Source: Ficedula albicollis
Lineage: Eukaryota; Chordata; Aves; Passeriformes; Muscicapidae
NCBI RefSeq assembly: GCF_000247815.1
Contig: NC_021681.1
Span: 7,058,660-7,122,659 of the forward strand
DNA length: 64,000 bases
Direction: 5' to 3'
The notes under the pieces were generated by a model. It ran no database searches. It was not told the origin of the DNA and worked only from the letters and a program-made list of their open reading frames with translations. Positions 1 to 13,400 of this stretch are shown one piece after another. The position numbers and the translations under genes were made by a program. The number at the start of each line of letters is the position of its first letter. Position 1 is the first letter of the stretch.

Positions 1-231
1 ATCTGACCTTCCACCAGAGCTGTACCCTCTTCCTTTAGCAGAAAAGTGTTGTGTGTTGCTGTCTGTTGTTGGTATGAAACTAAACTTTTTGTGTAGGCAG
101 CCAGACGAAATGGGAATTTTAACAATTTGGACTGGGTAAAGAAAGAAAATGCTCTTTATCTAAACAGGCAGAAATGGCATGGAGCCATCGGTCCTGTTGG
201 CAGTATCTGACTGTGCTTTCTGCTACTATAG

Positions 232-3200
232 GCTTCTCTAGCTGTGTGGGTGATCATCCTGAGGTTCATGGGGGACCTGCCAGAGCCACCAATGTTTGCC
301 AAGACTGCCACCACCAAGAGCAGCTCCGTGATGACGCAGATATATGACACACTTGGCAAGAAAAGCCAGGTCCAGCTGAGGAATGACAGCCCAAATATGG
401 TAAGACAAGCAGGCTATGTTTATGTTTTCTCTTGCTTTCCTTGGCTTCTGTGCTGTCCTACCAAGAGTGAGAAAAGCCAAGGAACCCTTTCATGCTACTG
501 TACTTGAAAAGCCACAAGTGCAAAAGGGCACCAGTCAGTCCTGGCAGGACACTCAGCTCCTTCTAAAGGAGAGGAAAAAACAAAAACATCTTCACTTGAG
601 CATCTTTCTGTCCTTAATGAATCATTCTTACTGTGCATTAAACTGACTTCCTATAATGGTAATGTGTATTGCAGAGAGAAGGCAGAAGGGATTACAAGAT
701 TTCTAAGGGGATTTCATCCCTCAAGCTGAAACGGTCATCCAAGCTGACAGCGAAGGTAAGAGGTGGAAAAAAATTGCTTCCCTTTCTTCTTGCCTGAAAC
801 CCTGTGTTCACCTTTTGACTGATGTTATGTGAGCAACCTCTCAGGTGAGAACTTGTTCCCCTGCCAAACCAGGGCAGCCCTTTGTGGGACACCTGGTGCA
901 GTGTTCTTTGGAATCAATTGCCATGTGCACTGATGTAATCTGTTCTCTGCCAGAGAGCACAGGGAGATATTTATTACTGAGAATTGTTGGCATTACAGAA
1001 CAGCTTGCCCAGAGGCCTGAGCAGACTGAGAACCATGTGTTTAGGGCTGTACAGGAGAGTACAAGAAAGTTCTCCTAGCCAGAGACAGTGCTGTAACAGC
1101 ACATTTAATGAGTTGCCTTGAGAGGGAAGGGGGCAATATGGCCTGGTTCTCCTGCACTGAGCAGGAAGAGTTTTAGCCAGAAAGACAGAGAAGGAATGTC
1201 TCTCATTTATGGGAGAACTGCCTACTAAGAGGGGAGATTTCTAGAGTACTCTGGGGGTCTACTCTGTTTCTTTTAGGTGACAGATCAGCTACAAAGTGGA
1301 GAAGAGGCTTTCCAAGAGGACGTCTCGATCTCCCAGAGACCTATGTCCAACCTAGAAAAAGTACACTTCATTATTGGCAATGCAATTCTGCGTCCTGCCA
1401 TCAGGTAGGAAATTTGTACCTCCTTCCTAGGGCCAGGTGCCGATTACCTCAAGGAAATCCAGCAACCTTTTTCCACAGTCCTGGACAATGACTCTGTTAC
1501 TGCCTTTTCTAGTATTTTCATGTTGCAAACCTTTTTCCACAGTCCTGGACAATGACTCTCTTACTGCTTTTTCTAGTATTTTCATGTTGCGTTTAGGCCA
1601 GCTGCCTCCATGTATGGCTTTCTGAATACCCCAGAGGTATGGAAAGGGGCAGAGCTCAGGGCTGTGACTCAATAACACTTGAAGGTGGAGCACTGCCCTG
1701 GAATAAGGGAGAGTAGTCACTCAGAGGAGTAAGAAATATGGAGTTAATGTATACTAGCTGGATGAAAGGTTTCCCAATAGCCTCTTTTTGAGCATTCAAG
1801 CAATGTCCCCACATTGGAGACAAAGGTCTGGATTGCTGAGTGTATCAGACACTGAGGAGAAATCCTGACCCCAAGCAGTGTGAGGCTGGACCCTGGGCCA
1901 AGCATGGTGTGAGGATAAGGCAGAAGCTCGTTTCTTCTGACCTGACCCCATGAATTCTCCCCTTTGTTTTATCCTAAGCGCTTTTCTGTAACAGAGCCCA
2001 CAGACACAGGCCATGACTTGACCTCAGTCATGGGCTGCATTCCTCTCTTCACAGTCACTTTGTTTCCATCAAGACACTCCCTTAAAGCAGATTCTCAGCT
2101 GGCAAAAATTGCATTCAATCCATATATCATAATAGCCACAGGCTAAGTATCTATACCCTCAGTTTGTGTTTTGTCAAATACAAGAACTCATTCAACTTAT
2201 GCCCTTTCACATCAGATTTGACAAATGTGTGTTCCAATAGTCTAGAAAGAAATAAGATAATTTTCAGTAACAGTTTTATCTGTATGCAGATTTTTGCATC
2301 TGCTTCCCTTAGGTCCTTGCTGAAGGTAGCCTGCATTTTCAGAAGCTTACTCTGAAGCACTCCTTTCTCTATTTCTGTACAAGATTCACTCGAAGTTTGC
2401 ATATAAATACAAATAATATATAAAAACACATAAATATGTATAAATAAATAAATAAATAAATGTATAAATATATAAATGTATAGATATAAAATTAAGCAGG
2501 GTGTCCCCCATTCTTATCTCCAAGTCCACCTACAAGCAGACAGACAAGAGCCATGAACCACATGCCGTAGAGAGCTCAGAGCAAGTTACACATCTAGACT
2601 CTTGGACAGCAATGCCATTTCACAGCTGTGTGACCCAGCAGTTGTTTTTCCTGCACAGCCCCCTGCTTCTGCCAGAAATTAATTCAGCATGGGAATTGCA
2701 CTTGAGCTGCTTGAGTAAGAAGGGGTGGCAAAAGGCCCTAAGCATGCATGGAGCTACTTCCTGTGCATTACAGGTGCTATCCTAGCTATTGTGGTTGAAC
2801 CTAGCTCAGATCTACTTCATCATGCTGCAATCCTGCCAAACTTGCAGAAGTGTAGCCAGAGACAGTTCACACAGTGAATTATCTGTTGCTCTCACATGTT
2901 TCGTTACAGAGATGAGATTTATTGCCAGATTTGCAAACAACTCACTGAAAACAGCAACAGGAGCAGCTATGCTCGTGGCTGGATCCTTCTGTCACTTTGC
3001 CTTGGCTGCTTTCCTCCTTCAGACACGTTTGTGAAGGTACACTGCTAACCTTTCCTACAGCAGCTCACACACCTCAGCTGAGCTGGTGCCTTGTGTATTT
3101 TGATGTTTTGATGCTGACAGCCACATAAAATGTTTGGCTCTCAGAGCAGCTGGTGCTGTGGTTTCAGCAGAAACTTTCTCATCTTATATGTTTATCTGGG

Positions 3201-4494
3201 AATCTAAATAAATTATTGCTGCATTCCCATTTAATTTTTTTCATTACATGTCATACAGCCTGGGTTCTGTTGTTTATCACAGCTCTCATTTTATAGATCT
3301 GCAAGGGACCTGGCAAATTTTAACCTCTCCAATTCTGCCTTTCAGCCAAAGACAACCAAAATGTGTCTCCAGTTACAACTGTAGTGATTAGATATATTGA
3401 GGAGGCCAGTATAAAATCACACCCTCAAGTTTTATGAGTCCTTACTCTATATCTCTAAGCCCTAAAAAGTCCAATAGGTACTTGGACTTTAAAATTATTT
3501 ATTAATTTTCAAGTTTAAATGGGTGATAAATCCACTTCACAACAGGATAAAAACTCAACCTGTGGCTCCAACTTGACATCAGGCTTCCTCTTAGATCTGA
3601 GAGGCAAACAGGATTCATGGATGTGCATGACACTTCAGCCTTGCTTTACCCCAGTTCAAATGATCAATCTAATCATAAATGCTGCTAAATGGACACTATT
3701 TGGAACAAACCAGTCACAAGCCATAGGCATATGGAGACACCAGTCTTCATCCAAAGACTTGGACCCAACCATGCAGACCTCATGAAAGACATGACCTTAC
3801 CCTACCTCTAGAAATATTCTTAATCGTTGAAATAACCAGGTGAATGACCCAAGTCCCTGTCATCCAAGAGCCATACAGACTCCAAAATCTCAGTTTATCC
3901 CATTCATCTCTTCAAATGTCCAATCTTAATCATGGACTTCAGTGGATATTGTCAGAGAACTTGGTAAAACTAGAAGTATCGATCATCGTTAGACCTAATC
4001 TGCTATTAGCCCTCTTCCCAGCTCTTCCATTGGTACAGCATGTCATAAGACTTCAGGCTCTTGGGTTGAAAACACTTAACTCTGCTCTAACCTAACCATA
4101 AGAATAAAGTCTCCACTAGTCATGTAGTTAAACATGGTGGATAGAGTGACACAAGTCTTCTCTCTCTTCGGACTGAAAGTTCTGAAGAATGAATGAAAAC
4201 TAAGTGTCTCAAGCCTCCTTTTTGAAGACATTAATTTCAACCCTAATCTTTATTATTTTCTAGTGAACTGAAAGCTAATGGATCACTCTAATCTAGTGTA
4301 TCAGCTGCAGAAGGTTTTTAATGTTTTCTGAGGATTAATGTTTTCTAACTCCTTCTCCTGCTCTGTGCATGTAGTACCTGTTGAATTTCATCCACCATGG
4401 GCCCACGGGCTACGCTCCATACTGTGCTGAGCGTCTGAGACGCACCTACACCAATGGGGCCCGGACTGAACCTCCCAGCTGGCTGGAACTTCAG
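232..4494 (+). CDS. MYO7B: MYO7B exons for the first MyTH4 domain (start outside window)
   Basis: Five exons (232-399, 675-755, 1277-1404, 2910-3036, 4375-4494) encode fragment residues 1-208. Visible family landmarks are [10 protein letters not shown] near the start, [43 protein letters not shown] and [13 protein letters not shown], followed by PPSWLELQ. MyTH4 domains are helical bundles that pack against the following FERM domain to form one cargo-binding supramodule; in mammalian MYO7B the first such unit binds ANKS4B (known, not visible here). The charged linker in exons 2-3 between the two halves differs most from myosin VIIa. Apart from the tandem duplication at 1463-1590 and A/T-rich repeats near 2403-2490, I recognise nothing in these introns. 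Confidence 0.92.
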
Positions 4495-7400
4495 GTAGCA
4501 ACTCCCTTTTGGCTTAATTATATTGATCTGAGACATTTTGTACCGGTTTTTGTAACTATACTACTTGCTTTGTGGTTATAATACATTTGCTAACCTGTAA
4601 TAGCAGATGTTCCTAAATCAAATCATGGAAATCAATTGGATTGAAGACCAGTTACCTTGGTCTGGGCAGTTTCCTGGATACTCCTCTTCTGGCTATTCAG
4701 TTATCCTAAATGCAGAAGAGTATGTAAGCAGCAGCAGATGATTTGCAGAGAGATACCTCCATCCACTCAGGAACCGTAGGCCAGAAACAACCTCCTGAGG
4801 AAAGCTCTTACTGTCACTTTTGGAAGGAACTGAGCAAAGCTTATGCTTTTAAAATGAAGGGAAGAAGGGAGTATGATGGCACTGTATTGTCCTCCACTTC
4901 CTTTACATTTCACCCTAGTAATTAAATGTCACCCTAGTAATTAAAAATTGCATCCTCCCCTTTCAGCTAAAGACCTCAGTTCAATTCCTCCCTAAATCCT
5001 CCCTAAGCGACCCTGTTGCTTAACACACATCTTCCTGGGCAATGTACTTGCTGCAGGCTATCTCCCAAAAGTCATCAGGACAAATGTGGCTCATGAAAAG
5101 TCTATCAGTTGGCACTGTTATGTGATTATCAGCTCTCCTGAGCAGTGAGGAGGAGAAAACTGGAATCCAGTGGTGCTCTAGGGGTGTATTTATATTTACT
5201 ACTCCCTATTCTCTGAATAAACTGTGTGGGTGTTGGAGATTCACTTAAAGATTGTTGACCAGGTTGTACAGGATGTGGAGCTCTTAAATCTAAATACCTT
5301 CTTCATTCTTCAGAAGAAAGTATGGTTTGCCCATAATTTTTTTCTCTCATTTAACTCTGACTTACAGGCAACAAAGCAGAAGAAACCCATTATGTTTAAT
5401 GTCACCCTGATGAATGGCCAAAGCATCACTATCCCTGCAGACTCTGCTTCCACTGCCAAAGAGATCTGTCAGTTCATAGCAGATAAAATCAAACTGAAGG
5501 ATGTCTTTGGGTTTTCACTCTACATTGCTGTGTTTGATAAGGTAAAGCTTAGAAAAATAGAATGAAAGCTCCCTTCTATTTCTGTGGAGTTGCTGCTGCC
5601 CATCCAGCCCCACTGAGGACTCCCAAAGCTCCCTTCTATTTCTGTGGAGTTGCTGCTGCCCATCCAGCTTCACTGAGGACTCCTGAATTCTGGAACACCC
5701 TCAACCCAGTCCTGCACTGAAACCAAATCAGTTCTGAATCCCAGCTGGATCTCAAGACTTGATAATCCTACTCTGCCTTTCTCTTGGCTCATCACTCAGC
5801 AGTTCTCACTGCATCCCTGTAAGGTTTCCTTTGCCACACATCTGGCTAGTAAAACCACCTCCACTTACCACATACAGCTTGCATATTCATCTGCTTAGCT
5901 TTTTGGAGTTTTTCTTGCTGTCAGGAGAGCAGCAGCTTTGTTCATTGTCCTTCAGGCAGGCCCAGAGCAGGCATGCCAGTAATGCAGTGTCCCTCTGGCA
6001 GGTGTGGTCGCTGGGCGGGGGCCGGGACCACGTCCTGGATGCCATCTCTCAGTGCGAGCAGCTGGTGAAGGAGCGGGGCACGCACGAGCGCCACGCGCCC
6101 TGGCGCCTCTACTTCCGCAAGGAAATCTTCACCCCCTGGCACGACACCCACGAGGATCCCGTCGGCACTGATCTCATTTACCACCAAGTCATCCGTGGCA
6201 TTCGATTTGGAGAGTACCGTTGTGAGAAGGTGAGTGTCCTGAGCCATCCTCCTAAAGAGGCAAAACTGTATTAATGCTTCCCACATTAAAAAGCAGGAAG
6301 ATGAACTGAGTTTGTAGTGGAAGTGAACAACCCTTCTCTTCTTAATGAACAATCTCTGTCCAGGTGATTGTACCAGCTGTCACACTGGCAGTTCTAATTA
6401 ATACTTTTTTCCTTCCCTGAAACTATCAGTTCACATGGGAGCTTGGAGGCATGTCCAAAGGGGCAAATTGGGTCGTACTTTAAAATATCTTTGCTAATAA
6501 TCTCTCTGAAGTTATGATTGTGTGAAGTTCATCCCTTCTTATGCTGGGTGACTGTTAAGAGTTATCCAGACAAAAATTGAGAAAACCCCCTTCCTAAAGG
6601 ATTTAAAGGTTGAAAGAGGCTATCTAGCCTTTGTGACATCCTTCTAGGCCTCTTTTAATGGATTAATTGTTTCAGGAGGAAGACTTGGTGGAGATAGGTG
6701 CAAAATATTGTTATATCCAATTTGGAGATACCATCCACAATGAATTTGTGCAGAAGGTGCTCCATGACTGTATCCCAGTAAAACAGCTGAAGTCCAAGCC
6801 CCTGGAAAAGTGGGTGAGCCTTATAACCTATGCACATGCTAAGGTAAGAGGTTTGTCAGGTACTGCTGGGTAACCACTCTTGAGCACCAGCTTCTGCTTC
6901 TTTCACCATTTTCATTTATGAATAGTCTATAGGGAAAGAAGGAACACCAGCTCAGTTTGTAGATCCCAAGTAGCTCATTTGGTCTGGGGGAGCAGAAAAC
7001 TTTTCCACTCACACTTCCATATGAAGAGCAAGGGGAAGGAATGAAAAACGTACATTTAAATCGCTGAATAGAGTAGCTTCTAAGGCTCTATTTTCCATCT
7101 GACAACCAAGTCAGGATGGACATGGGATTAAATATTGGTTTTGATCTACAGATCAATTATTTCCATGGCATCCAAGGTGTGTTAGACTCTGAACAGATCA
7201 GTGGGGATTTGGGGGAAATTTGGAATCCAGATGCCTGTGGGCACTCTTAGCTGCACGTGGATCCCTGGGGATTGTTCCTTATTTACTTTCTCCAAGTTCC
7301 CTTGACACCAGTAACAGCAGATGATTGTTGGGATCTCTGGGATCGGGCTTGTTCTTTATTGTCTGCAGACCATGCAAACTAGATTTTACTGAGAAAACCC

Positions 7401-10400
7401 TGGGTATGTTTTTTCTCCTGCAGGCCCCATACACACAGGACCATCTCTCCTCTCAGACTGTGAAGGAGCAACTTGTAGATTTTGCTCGTTTTCAGTGGCC
7501 TTTGCTTTTTTCCAGATTCTTTGAAGTCACTAAGTTTTCAGGTAATACCTGGAGCCTGGGAGTAGAGAACAGATATAAGATCAATAGGAGAAGACTTTTA
7601 TAGCACTGATAAGGATTTTTTTTTTCTGTACTCTCAGGACCCAGCTTGCCCAAGAACCGCTTCATCGTTGCCATAAATTGGAAAGGCATCTGCTTCTTGG
7701 ATGAGTCAGAAAAGCGTCTCCTTGAGCTGAGCTTCCCAGAGATAACTGGTATCCACACCAACAGGTGAGGGCCCCAGAAAGACACGGTCTGAAGATGGCA
7801 TCTCTTCCATACTCAGAAAGGGTGCACCTTCTCTGCCACCTCCTTAGGTGATTTGATCTGTGCCTGGAAAGGTGGTTTAGCCCTAGGTCTGGGTGGTTTA
7901 GCCTAGGTCTAGGTTTAGCCTAGAAAGGGAAAACTTCTGAGCAGCTTGTAAAGGCTGCACTGAAAGGACTGGATCCTTCCAGCTGATGTAACGTGGTCCT
8001 GTTCAGTCAGAAAGGTGTAAGGAAGCACAGACAGGCATCGAGACAAGAATGGCCCAAAAAACTGACACAGTTAAGCCATTGTCTGTTGTGCATGCTGGGA
8101 GTTCATACAGTTCTTTGATGTTATGGACCAGAACAGGATCACTGAGAAAAGCAATTAACCACTGCTTGCTCATGGCACACATCCTTGCATCAGGTCACTC
8201 AGAGAAAAGTACACAAAAAAGCCTCCTGTGAGGACTGCCAGAGATTTAATTAGTTGTCAAATTACTCCAAAAGAAAGACAATTATTTTGTCTATATGGAA
8301 GCACTTTTGTACAAAACATGGTGGAGTCCAGAGCGAAGCTGAACCACTTCAGTTCTTCATACCTACCAGCTCATGGGACGATAAATTAGGAACTATCAAT
8401 ATTCACTGTAAGGGAGTTATCTGCAAGGAGGTGTGGGTGCCTTGGCTGTGTTTACAGATGGGTTTGTAAGTTTTTCAGATGCTCTGGTAGCAAATTGTTC
8501 AATAATACACAGGGCAGTGAAGTCATTCGGCCAGAGCTGCACTCTCATCACGCTTCGTGCCGAGGAGTTTGTTCTGACATCTGTAAACAGCGTTGTCATT
8601 GCTGAACTGGTGGTGATGTTCCTGGAAGGACTGAAGAAAAGATCACGATTTGCTGTGGCAATGCATGAGAAAAAATCTCAGGGTAAGTCTCATAACTTTT
8701 CTACAGGGTGGGGAAGAAATCATCAGATAATTCACAGCACTTGTTTGAAGGTGCTCAAAGAGGAGAGGGAGAAACTCATCGAGAGTCCCTTTGCTCCCGA
8801 GGGGATGCATCAGCACAGCAATGCCGAGCATAAGGCAATGGGATTCAGTACCTTTGCAATCAAGTAACGTTTCCTTTCTCCTTCTCCTTCTTTACATATT
8901 TTATTTAGATAGTATAGTGTCCAGGAACTCAGTTTGGTTATGGTAGGAAGTTGGATCTGGGCTCTCTGGAAATACTTTGCAGAAGAATTTCACAGAGGCA
9001 GTAAACTGGAATTTTCTGTGGAATACAGGTGGCTCAAACAAACATACATGTTTAAAATGTAAACATTGACTTCAGCTACTTACAGCTACTGAGTTCCTTT
9101 CCATGCTTTGCTGCCAGTCTAGACACAAAGTCAGCATTCATGTGAATAATGTTCTGCCATTGCCGTCAGTGGATCAAAGTCAGGGTGTCAAAGGAAACAG
9201 AAGTGATTTCTCTGAAGTGTTACTGGAAAATTAGCCATATTTACACAAATCACTGCTAACTGAATTCATGCCTTCAAGATACAATTCCCTTGTCTCTCAC
9301 ATTGTTTGCATTTTCTTGGACTGTCAAGCCTGAACATCTTTCACATTGCCATCCCTTTGCATTTTCTTGGACTGTCAAGCCTGAACAGTACCACCTTGTT
9401 CTGTTTTCCAGAAGATCCTAGCATCCTGTCCTTCAGGAAGGGAGACTTGCTAATCTTCACAGAAGACAAAACGCTGGATGCAGACTCTGGCTGGATCTCT
9501 GCCCAGAGTGAAAGGACAGGCAAAACAGGGAATGTATTTTTGGAAGACATCTACATCGTTCCTTCCCTCACAAAACCCTCTAGTCAAGTGGTGGTAAGGA
9601 AAGCTAAGCACTCCCTGTGAAAAGACTGGAAGAAGATAAAAATGTTAATATGCTTGAATTAATAACTGGAAGATAATTGTCCCTCCAAAGTCAGATAAGT
9701 TCTACACCTCCCATTGAAACAAAGCATTTACTTCTGTCCTGTCTGAAAACAAAACTAAACGTAGCCCAGACCCTAAGAAGAAGACTGCAGCTGCATAAAA
9801 ACAATGACTTAAAATCCCCCCCAAAATTCAGTCTATTCACCATGGGAGATTGCAGTGCCTGGAACCAGTAGCAATTAACGGGTATGGGTGTGCAGTTGAA
9901 TTTTCCTGCATTCACTTTGGGCTTGAGTGGTGATCACGTTATACCTCAAGAGAACCTCTGAGTGCAGCAGGTTACTTAAACAGAATATGGTCTTTGAGGG
10001 ATCCACGGTTTCTCATTAATGTGTCTGCTAATAATTTTGTCTTCAGTTTTGAGGATTCAGTATACTGGATCCTGTGCTAACAGATAAAAAAGCAGAAAAA
10101 CTAGTGGCAAAACACACTAGAGAGAAGCAGGTGCATTGTAAAATATGTGTTGTGCTTTGGACAATCACATACATTTTAATGTCCACTGCTGTTATGTCTG
10201 TATAAATTACTTTGAATCAACTGTACCCAGGTCTTTCTTGAGTCTATAGAGATGATGCTTTTGAGACAGAAGATCCCTGGCAGCATGCAGGACTACCTGC
10301 ACATAAATGCTGAGTAATACCTGACAGTGTGTGCAGAGACCAAGTGACATCTCAATGTGGCTGTGTTATTCCAGAGTTTGCTGATGATGTCTCCAGACCA

Positions 10401-13400
10401 GAGGAGGACAGCTTCACAGAACTCCTTCATGGAGGAACCTGATGAAGAGGACATCAAGGTGAAGCCTTACACCCTGGAGGAGTTCTCCTACGAACACTTC
10501 AGGTGAAGCTCTCCATGTACAGTATGCCCTAGAAAAGTTCTTGTTGATCAGTAATCCTTAAAGCCTATTATGTAACGGCATCTCCCACTTCTGACTGGGT
10601 TTCTTCTTTTTGTTCACTGTAATTGTGACTTTGGATATACAGAGATTCTGGCACATGACCTATTGTATCTTAAGTCTGCAGGAATGTAAAGGGGAGGGTA
10701 GAAGAACCCCAGCTGGACTGACTTCTTCTAGCAGGCCCTATTCTTACTTTTCACACCTTCTTCAGCATTTATCAGCTAGTGACCATCTACAACATCTCAG
10801 GCATCAGAAAATAAGGGGAAAACGAATTTTCTAAAATTCTCTCTTCTTTTTGCAAGCCTCCTATCTTCTGGATATACAGGAAACTACATTTTCCTGCTCT
10901 TGTTGATCTACAGAATCAAAGGAGATCTGAGATCACTGTCTTGTGAAAAAAATCAGGTCTAAAGATAAGACTTTGTGATAATGACCTCCTTTGTTCATAG
11001 CAATACTGATCCTGTAATTTTGTATTGCTTGCACTTGTCTTCATTTAGGGCTCCTGAGAAGGAATCCATCAGCAAAGCTGTTCTCCAGAAATCCCGTGGG
11101 CACAGTCAACTGTGGGCACATTCTAAGGAGCCTCTGAAACAGCCATTGCTGAAGAGAGCATGCACAGACCCTGATCTTCGGGATTTGGCCTGTCAGGCCT
11201 TCATTGATATCCTTTCTCTCCTTTCTTTGGGATCTGACAACACTAAAGGGAAGGAAGAGTTAGCTAGGTCCACTAAACTACCTCTCTTGAGATACCTCAG
11301 CCACCTTACAGGGAATACAATCACATAAAGATGGACTGGGTCAAATCTGTTTCCCCTGTCTACACAGGAAATGTTCCTATTTCCCACTTAGACATCAACA
11401 AAGTCACTAACATGTTAAGATCCAGATGAAACTTCCTATTTGCCTTCCAAAATTGGCCTGCTTTTCTCCTTAACAGCACATTCACCCATCATGAAATTCA
11501 TGGGAGACTACCCCTCAAAACAGGCCCACTCCTCCATCGAAGTCACTGACCAGATATTCGTGCCAGCTATCCAGGAGGAGGTCCTGAGGGATGAGATTTA
11601 CTGTCAGATTATGAAGCAACTGACTGAGAACAGAAACAGGTATTACCTGGCTGCAAACACCCTGCTCCTGCAGAGCCAGGCCTCAAGTGCAGGGGGCACC
11701 AGGAACTCCTGCTGCATTTGTGATGCAATGGGGGCAGGGGGAAGGATAAACAAATGTTGGAGTAACAGCTTCTTCCCCTTTTTGCCAGGCAGTGCTGTGG
11801 GGCTCACCTTTGCAGAGTGCTCAGGACCACTCCAGGCAGAGAGAGGCCAGAGAGCACCATCAGTCATCTCCCCTGAGCTGCTGCTTTGCTCCTACCAGCA
11901 TTCTGAGCTCATCTCCTTGTGATGTCAGGCAGGCAAGGTGTCACTGAGGCTCTCCTCCTCCCGAAGCAGTCTGAAGGGGGAACACTACATAGTCCTTGCA
12001 TCCCTTCAGTGACTGCCCTGACAACTCTCCATTTAAATTTCCCAATGGCAGCATGCCCCTCTCACAAAAACATAGTTCACGCTGCATTTTTACCACCAGT
12101 GAATAAAAACTTTTGAGTAGTTCTATTAATTAGGTTACATAACTGCCTAGCAGAACAGACTGGTTACAGAGGCACCTGGCCACATAAAAGTCTCTGGAAC
12201 AGGCTAGTGTTTTCTTCCCCACTCACAAAATAATAATTTGATCTACCTCCAGGGAAACTGAATTGCAAAAAGGAGCTTAAAATAGTATTCATTATTAACA
12301 AAATTGTTTGTCTGTTTCTGGATGCATTGTGTTTATTTATTTATTTTCTGTCTCACTGTTCCAGAAGGCTTACATGTAGTAGAACTTCCATCATGTGTGT
12401 TGAATGGTAAATTCCCCTGCAAGCAGTGAATCTTGCAGGCTATTTAATGCATAGTCTGTAACCATGGTGCCAGTGCCATGCCTGATGTATTCCACCAATT
12501 CAGTAGCTGTTGTGAGCGGGATCACTGATGTGGAAAAACAATGCTTGAAAGGTGGCTATTTCCATATACTTTCATTAGAACAGCCAGAGCAACAAATCTT
12601 TCATCCTTCCCAGGCTGCTGTGTTGTGGACCATGTCCTGCTCTCACATAGACACAAACATCACTGATCTATAGAGTATAAATGGGATTAAAATAGTCTGT
12701 CTTCATCTACAAAATTAGAACAGTAAGCAGGAATAAAGAAGCCAGAACCTCTTTATTCAGTGAAGCCTGATGCCCTTTCAGAGCCAGACATGCTGACTTT
12801 ACCAACCAAAACCACTTTCATACCAGTGAGCATTTCAGAGCAATCCTTGGACACAGCTAAGTGTGTTCTGCTCCTGGCTTTGAGGCAGTGTCACTGACCA
12901 CCTTAAGGCTGTAGAGCCCTTCTTAATAGAGAGGGCAAGGTGCCAGAAGAGCTTCAACTGGCAGATTTCACAGATGCAGAGGCTGGAAGATTTCTGCCTG
13001 AAAAATAGTATCAGCTTGGTCTGGAGCATTTAAGAAGTGCATTTACCTCACTTCATAATGCTATCAACATGCTGATTTTTCAGAACAGAATAGAAGTACA
13101 TGTAAGGGGAAGCCAGTGCATGCAAAGTGCTTATGCCCTGAGCAAAGCTGTCCAGTGCAGAGGGCAGGTAAATACATCCACTGAGAAACCACAATCTGAA
13201 TACATGTGAGCTTGAACACCAAATCAACCATGGCTTTCCAAGAGGATGGCACCAGGGTCACTGCTGCTAAGATGTCTGCTAAACTGGAATTTATATTAAT
13301 TCATGAGGTTTGCATCTGTCATGAGTATTTCAGGACTTGGCTTTGAATTCACATGCCCGCTGTGGTTGTTGCACAGCAAATTAATGCCAGAGCCTGGGTG

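Noticed and set aside
5942..6352. 136-codon - strand open frame
   Set aside because: It is antisense to the GC-rich MYO7B exon 6002-6229 and is a shadow of that coding sequence.
11049..11328. Reading the MYO7B exon through 11206 as a longer exon with a GT donor
   Set aside because: No GT donor restores the frame, and the extended protein leaves the MyTH4 homology at once. The U12 AT-AC reading explains every base.
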